NCBI GenBank assembly: GCA_010909725.1
Contig: JAACMV010000016.1
Span: forward strand, 1,031,501 to 1,095,500
DNA length: 64,000 bases
Direction of reading: 5' to 3'
DNA from: Picochlorum sp. 'celeri'
Lineage: Eukaryota; Chlorophyta; Trebouxiophyceae
The translations under genes were made by a program, and so were the position numbers. Below are positions 60,045 through 64,000 of this stretch, in pieces. The stretch's first letter is position 1. Every line of letters starts with the position of its first letter. The notes below the pieces were generated by a model that saw only the letters and a list, made by a program, of their open reading frames with translations, did no database searches and was not told the origin of the DNA.

Positions 60045-61976
60045 ATGGCCCTCCCTTTACACGAGCTGTACAAAGACAGAGATGTCTGGGAGTTTTGGAG
60101 GGAGACTGGGGCGTTTTCGGACGCTATTCCCCGTATCTGTGACCACATAGAGACTTTAATTCTACGCTACGGGGCATTGTACGGCTTGGTGGTGTGGCTG
60201 GGGACCGATGGGAAGATGTATATGGTTTCCAGCAGGAACTTGGGGCTTGCCTTTAGGGTCATACCCTTGAGGCTTTTGAAGCAAGGTCTGAGGCCCTATG
60301 TCGCCGAGATCCTCGGATATCGACCCCATTGGGTTGATTGTATCAAAGTGAAGAATATATATGGACGAGGGAGCCAGGATAAGACGGGAAATAGCAAAGG
60401 ATATCACAATAAGAAGGCTGCTTTCTCCCTGCTGCAGAAGAGGCTAGCAAAGTCGCAGGACTTGCCTGTTCTGGCTGTAGTATATGCAAACGATAAATAT
60501 CTAACGCTTTGTCACCCTCAAAAAGACACTGCGATGCAGAATTTAATGGACAAGGTGATACATTACTACTCATCTTTGTCAACTCAAATCAAGCCTAATT
60601 TCTCCTTTTTCCCTCCCTCTTGGCAGATTGACAGCACTCAGGGCCCTAAAAGAGCACCAAATACAGCTTGTGGCACGAATTCAACGAAAAAGAAGCCCAA
60701 AACAGGGTGTGACCAGCCTTCAGGAGATGAGGCTATGGAGTCTGTGCCTCCCTCAGGCTCGCTGGAGTGGTATTGCCGCGCGATCGAGAGTCCTAATGGT
60801 ACAGGAGTTACTCCTCTAATCAAAACAGGAAGGATCTATGAATGGGCGCTCGCAGATGCGCGAATTCACGGGACTGGGGTAGATATGAAGGTCCATCACA
60901 ACATGCTCGTTGTGGTGGAGTCTGGACATGACGTTACGGAGCACATGCGCTGCTCTTGTGCTGTATTTCGTAATCAGTTTGAGCCTAAGCGATGTGTGCA
61001 TACGTTGTATGTACGTGCGAACTGGGAGCATCTGCGCAGCATGGCATTTGCAAAGGGAGATGATGTGGTGACCATCAAAAAAAATAACTCCAGCACTGTT
61101 TGCTACTATGTGGATGGCTGCTTCGTCAGAACTCAAGGAAATAAGGGTCTGCGCTGTGACTCAGATAAATCATATAATTGCCACCATATCGCTCGAGTGC
61201 GGGAGGCATTGCACCTAGTGGTGGAGACTGGAGAGGAAGAGAGTGCATGCACACCTGATTCCTATGCTTTCTCCTCTGATGATGACGGGGCAGAAGTCCT
61301 ATCCATAAATCCATGGATATCGAAGATAGCAAAAACAATTCAACAAATTCATTATCCCTATCGCGACGAAGTGAAGCGGGGAGTGATGGAACGGCTGCTG
61401 TTTGGCTTTTCAAGAGACAAGGAAGGAACTCCACTTGGGCCCCTGCAGCCACGTATTCCCATTTCGATCAAGTGCAAGTGTGGCCTTTCTTACAATAGGA
61501 GGGGCTTTAAAGAGACAGATCCTGTCACGGTCTACATGAGAGCGCCACACTGTGCCCAATCACTGCCTTGCATGGTGTTGCAGTGCCAGAGAGCTGAACC
61601 AGAATGCACCCTGCACTATACAGGCTTGGAGGACGGCCTGTGGCGGGCCTCCAAGACAGTGGCGATAGAGCTAGACTTGCTAGTACGATGTGCAAGAGAT
61701 TCCGTTAGATTTGATGGGCAGTCGCTTACGGCACACCGAGACAGCATCAGTGACATGTATGATCTGGTCTCTAACAGCATCCCTACTGTGAGTTTCCTAG
61801 AGGCCAGTGCGTTCAGAGAGGCAGTGTACGGCATTGATCGCTGTCTACATCATGATTGTTTCCTATCTGTGAGGACACTATATGCTGCAATTTCATCAAG
61901 TGCCCATGTTGTCTTGTGCTGTTCGATCAAATGGTCACGTTCATGGGACCATCACCTTCTTCTTCTTCTTGTTTAA
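60045..61976 (+). CDS. SWIM zinc-finger protein resembling the N-terminal half of a KDZ transposase
   Basis: Intronless, 643 residues. The N-terminal 200 residues are unrecognised (WVDCIKVKNIYGRGSQDKTG). A canonical SWIM finger CSCAVFRNQFEPKRCVH (CxCx12CxH) lies near residue 303, followed by another Cys/His cluster (CYYVDGCFVRTQ, CDSDKSYNCHHI). Later segments HYTGLEDGLWRASKTVAIEL, DSISDMYDLVSNSIPTVSFL and a C-x-C cluster (IKCKCGLSYNRRGF) recall the Cys-cluster regions that precede the catalytic domain in Kyakuja-Dileera-Zisupton transposases. The frame ends in a low-complexity LLLLLV tail, and just before the end another frame reads FIKCPCC, the kind of motif expected next. It may therefore be a truncated transposase relic. 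The family assignment is tentative. Confidence 0.55.
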   Translation: MALPLHELYKDRDVWEFWRETGAFSDAIPRICDHIETLILRYGALYGLVVWLGTDGKMYMVSSRNLGLAFRVIPLRLLKQGLRPYVAEILGYRPHWVDCIKVKNIYGRGSQDKTGNSKGYHNKKAAFSLLQKRLAKSQDLPVLAVVYANDKYLTLCHPQKDTAMQNLMDKVIHYYSSLSTQIKPNFSFFPPSWQIDSTQGPKRAPNTACGTNSTKKKPKTGCDQPSGDEAMESVPPSGSLEWYCRAIESPNGTGVTPLIKTGRIYEWALADARIHGTGVDMKVHHNMLVVVESGHDVTEHMRCSCAVFRNQFEPKRCVHTLYVRANWEHLRSMAFAKGDDVVTIKKNNSSTVCYYVDGCFVRTQGNKGLRCDSDKSYNCHHIARVREALHLVVETGEEESACTPDSYAFSSDDDGAEVLSINPWISKIAKTIQQIHYPYRDEVKRGVMERLLFGFSRDKEGTPLGPLQPRIPISIKCKCGLSYNRRGFKETDPVTVYMRAPHCAQSLPCMVLQCQRAEPECTLHYTGLEDGLWRASKTVAIELDLLVRCARDSVRFDGQSLTAHRDSISDMYDLVSNSIPTVSFLEASAFREAVYGIDRCLHHDCFLSVRTLYAAISSSAHVVLCCSIKWSRSWDHHLLLLLV

Positions 61977-62069
61977 AGATCCCTTGGCTTGTATGACAAA
62001 CCTGGTACGATTCTCTCCGAAACATTCCTATTTCACCAGGAATGGCCGATCAATCCATAGAGTTTCATT

Positions 62070-63449
62070 ATGGAAGGCTTTTATATTGTTTTATTCCTAG
62101 TCCAAGCTGTTTTGGCTGGATATTTGGAATCTCATAATGTAGCACGAAAGGAGAGCAAGCATGGGGATGCTCCGAAGGATTTTGTTCAATTTAAGAATAA
62201 CTATTTACTTGTATATTCGATGATGATGGCAGGGGACTGGTTGCAGGGCCCCTACGTCTACGCTTTGTACGAGCATTACGGATTTGGTCGAGGAGACATT
62301 GGTCGCTTGTTTATCGCTGGGTTTGGCTCATCGATGATTTTTGGGACCATTGTGGGAAGTCTGGCAGACAATCATGGGAGGAAGAGGGCTGCGTTGACAT
62401 ATGTGGTGTCGTATATGCTTGGATGCTTTACCAAGCATGTCAACTCGTTCTGGGTGCTCTTCATGGGGCGCGTATTCTGTGGTGTGGCCACGTCTCTGTT
62501 GTACTCTGCTTTCGAGTCATGGCTGGTTGGAGAACATTTCAAAAGAAACTACGAGGCTGATTGGCTGGGTGGTATTTTCTCTCAGGCAGTGTTCTTGGGC
62601 AATGGGTTGATGGCCATTGTGAGTGGGCTGTTTGCCCACTCCCTTGTGGAGACGTTTGCGCTGGGCCCGGTGGCGCCGTTTGATGCTGCTGCTCTCGTGC
62701 TTGGTATCGGAGGAATCATCATTTTCAGCACATGGTCGGAGAATTATGGGGATGCTTCCCATAGGAACAAGAATCAGCAGGAAATTTTCAAAAAGGCTGC
62801 TGGGGTAATCATGGCAGACCCCAAGATTGCGCTGCTCGGCGTCATGCAGGCCTTGTTCGAGGGTTCCATGTATACGTTTGTGTTTTTATGGACACCAGCG
62901 CTGAGCCCGAATGGAGAGCATATCCCCCATGGCATGGTGTTTGCATGCTTCATGGTGTCCTGCATGGTTGGATCGGCATTCACAGGAAAGCTCCTTTCCA
63001 AATCCAGCACCATCCCTCCAGAGAAGTATATGCAGCTTGTGTTTGGGCTCGCATCCGCCTGCCTTGCGGTACCGGTTCTCTTTGCTGGATCCGACTCGAG
63101 CAGCATGATGAGCGAGGGCATTTCTTGGAATGGGAAAATCCAACTGATTGCCTTTTGCTGTTTTGAAGGCCTTGTTGGTATCTTCTGGCCCTCCATGATG
63201 ACCCTTCGATCTCAGTACGTTCCAGAAGACCTCCGCTCTACCATTATCAACTTTTTCAGGATCCCATTGAATCTGTTTGTCTGCGTGGTTCTGTACAATG
63301 TCAGCAGCCTACCATTGTCAGCCATGTTTGGCATGTGCTCCTTCTTCCTGCTGGTATGCATGGTGTGCCAAAACCGCTTTGCAAACATTGTTGCGCAGCA
63401 TAAGAATGATGAACCCCAGTCAAAAGATCTCTTGGCGAATGCCACCTGA
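62070..63449 (+). CDS. Major facilitator transporter, MFSD5/MOT2 (molybdate) family
   Basis: Intronless, 459 residues with about 12 membrane segments. Characteristic: YSMMMAGDWLQGPYVYALYE, the MFS signature GSLADNHGRKRAALTYV, YMLGCFTKHVNSFWVLFMGR, STSLL-type LLYSAFESWLVGEH, GGIFSQAVFLGNGLMAIVSG, and PSMMTLRSQYVPEDLRSTII with FRIPLNLFV. This set matches the molybdate-anion transporter family of Chlamydomonas MOT2 and human MFSD5, so it probably imports molybdate for molybdenum cofactor synthesis. A short N-terminal hydrophobic segment could be a signal anchor. Palindromes follow the stop; TGTAA lies at 63639-63643. Confidence 0.92.
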   Translation: MEGFYIVLFLVQAVLAGYLESHNVARKESKHGDAPKDFVQFKNNYLLVYSMMMAGDWLQGPYVYALYEHYGFGRGDIGRLFIAGFGSSMIFGTIVGSLADNHGRKRAALTYVVSYMLGCFTKHVNSFWVLFMGRVFCGVATSLLYSAFESWLVGEHFKRNYEADWLGGIFSQAVFLGNGLMAIVSGLFAHSLVETFALGPVAPFDAAALVLGIGGIIIFSTWSENYGDASHRNKNQQEIFKKAAGVIMADPKIALLGVMQALFEGSMYTFVFLWTPALSPNGEHIPHGMVFACFMVSCMVGSAFTGKLLSKSSTIPPEKYMQLVFGLASACLAVPVLFAGSDSSSMMSEGISWNGKIQLIAFCCFEGLVGIFWPSMMTLRSQYVPEDLRSTIINFFRIPLNLFVCVVLYNVSSLPLSAMFGMCSFFLLVCMVCQNRFANIVAQHKNDEPQSKDLLANAT

Positions 63450-63468
63450 TCCCGTTGCATCATCAGGT

Positions 63469-63516
63469 GATCTGCAGATCCAGCTGGATCTGGATCTTGC
63501 AAGATCCAATTGGATC
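63469..63516. repeat. Overlapping GATC-rich palindromes after the MFS gene
   Basis: Within 48 bp: GATCTGCAGATC (63469-63480), AGATCCAGCTGGATCT (63476-63491), TGGATCTTGCAAGATCCA (63491-63508) and GATCCAATTGGATC (63503-63516), all perfect and overlapping. They begin 20 bp after the stop. Several alternative hairpins are possible; this could be a 3'-processing element or a collapsed repeat. Confidence 0.5.
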
Positions 63517-63730
63517 CAGACAGAGATGATTTGCTTTGACAACAACAAGGAGATGACTCGCGATGCAACCCAATAGCATGTCCATAGTTCTAGTATATCA
63601 TATATAAATTAGGGAATACGATTGTCCATACGAATCCTTGTAACAGTTTGCCGACATGTTCCGAGACATGTTCCGAATTGTGTCGTAGTATAGTTTGCAT
63701 CAGTCTGGGCGCATTCAATTGTAATAGGGT

Positions 63731-64000
63731 ATGGTGTCAAGATCGTTATCATCCCCCAATATGGGCGAGTTGATCCCCCAGCAAGGCGTATGCGGGGAAG
63801 ATGACCATCTCATGGTCGAGTTGATGGCTGCTCAGAGGGATGCTGAGCGCATGGAAGAAGCCGTTGCACACAGGGATGCAGTCATATCGAAGATGTCTAG
63901 TCTGAGGAGGGCAGAGAAGGAAGGGTTTGAGGAAACCAAGCATAATCTCTTGGCTGAGGTGGCCCTCCTGCAAGGCACGATACACAAGTTGCGATTGAGA
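63731..64000 (+). CDS. Coiled-coil protein, 5' part (runs off window)
   Basis: Open from ATG 63731 to the window edge, 90 residues. After a short Ser-rich start the sequence is continuous helix (AAQRDAERMEEAVAHRDAVI, RRAEKEGFEETKHNLLAEVA) with heptad-like hydrophobic spacing. No family is recognised because the rest lies outside. Confidence 0.5.
   Translation, partial: MVSRSLSSPNMGELIPQQGVCGEDDHLMVELMAAQRDAERMEEAVAHRDAVISKMSSLRRAEKEGFEETKHNLLAEVALLQGTIHKLRLR

Overview
This is a gene-dense stretch of a photosynthetic eukaryote's nuclear genome, most likely a green alga (chlorophyte). Plastid genes are present: GUN4, Psb27, a thylakoid-lumen FKBP and a plastid DUF3611 protein. There is also a pherophorin-like proline-rich secreted protein. 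A TGTAA element, the known chlorophyte polyadenylation signal, follows the stop codon of many genes. About 45 protein genes sit on both strands with very short spacers. I placed 23 coding introns, all GT-AG, 49-124 bp long and mostly near the 5' end of the gene. No tRNA, rRNA or CRISPR array was recognised.

Layout. 0-10 kb: 3' part of a GON4-like regulator, an unexplained Cys-rich mini-ORF, a degenerate WNK kinase, CSN5, a lumenal FKBP, a one-pass membrane protein and a CDC14 phosphatase. 10-25 kb: an organellar helical-repeat protein, MED18, PAN3, an aldo/keto reductase, a CaaX-terminated low-complexity protein, a TKL-like kinase, CDC73 and inositol-3-phosphate synthase. 25-37 kb: a CCHC-WW protein, a two-RRM protein, GUN4, MED17, an NADH-pyrophosphatase-type Nudix enzyme, a thioredoxin-like protein, NDPK, GAA1, DPH3, a UBA-containing E2 and Psb27. 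37-41 kb: a GC-rich intronless Fanzor (eukaryotic TnpB-like RNA-guided nuclease) whose reading frame breaks at a C8 run inside the zinc finger, preceded by a palindrome-rich non-coding stretch. 41-59 kb: alpha-COP, SURF6, an EngB GTPase, DDI1, a Cys-less peroxiredoxin-like protein, THOC5, LETM1, a Nudix ADP-ribose hydrolase, NDUFAF7, DUF3611, an RmlD/MAT2B-like reductase, a Lys-rich protein and the pherophorin-like protein. 60-64 kb: a SWIM zinc-finger protein that resembles the front half of a KDZ transposase, an MFSD5/MOT2-like transporter and the start of a coiled-coil gene.

Most genes are unrelated housekeeping functions, with no operon-like logic. Recurring themes are RNA polymerase II transcription (MED17, MED18, CDC73, THOC5, GON4-like) and plastid biogenesis. 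The strongest lead is the Fanzor locus. It keeps the RuvC-I aspartate and the relocated Fanzor glutamate, but the RuvC-III aspartate and the second zinc-ligand pair lie in another frame. The second mobile-element lead is the KDZ-like gene. Smaller leads are an AUG-only first exon in alpha-COP, a palindromic polyadenylation signal shared by convergent genes, and hairpins just after several stop codons.
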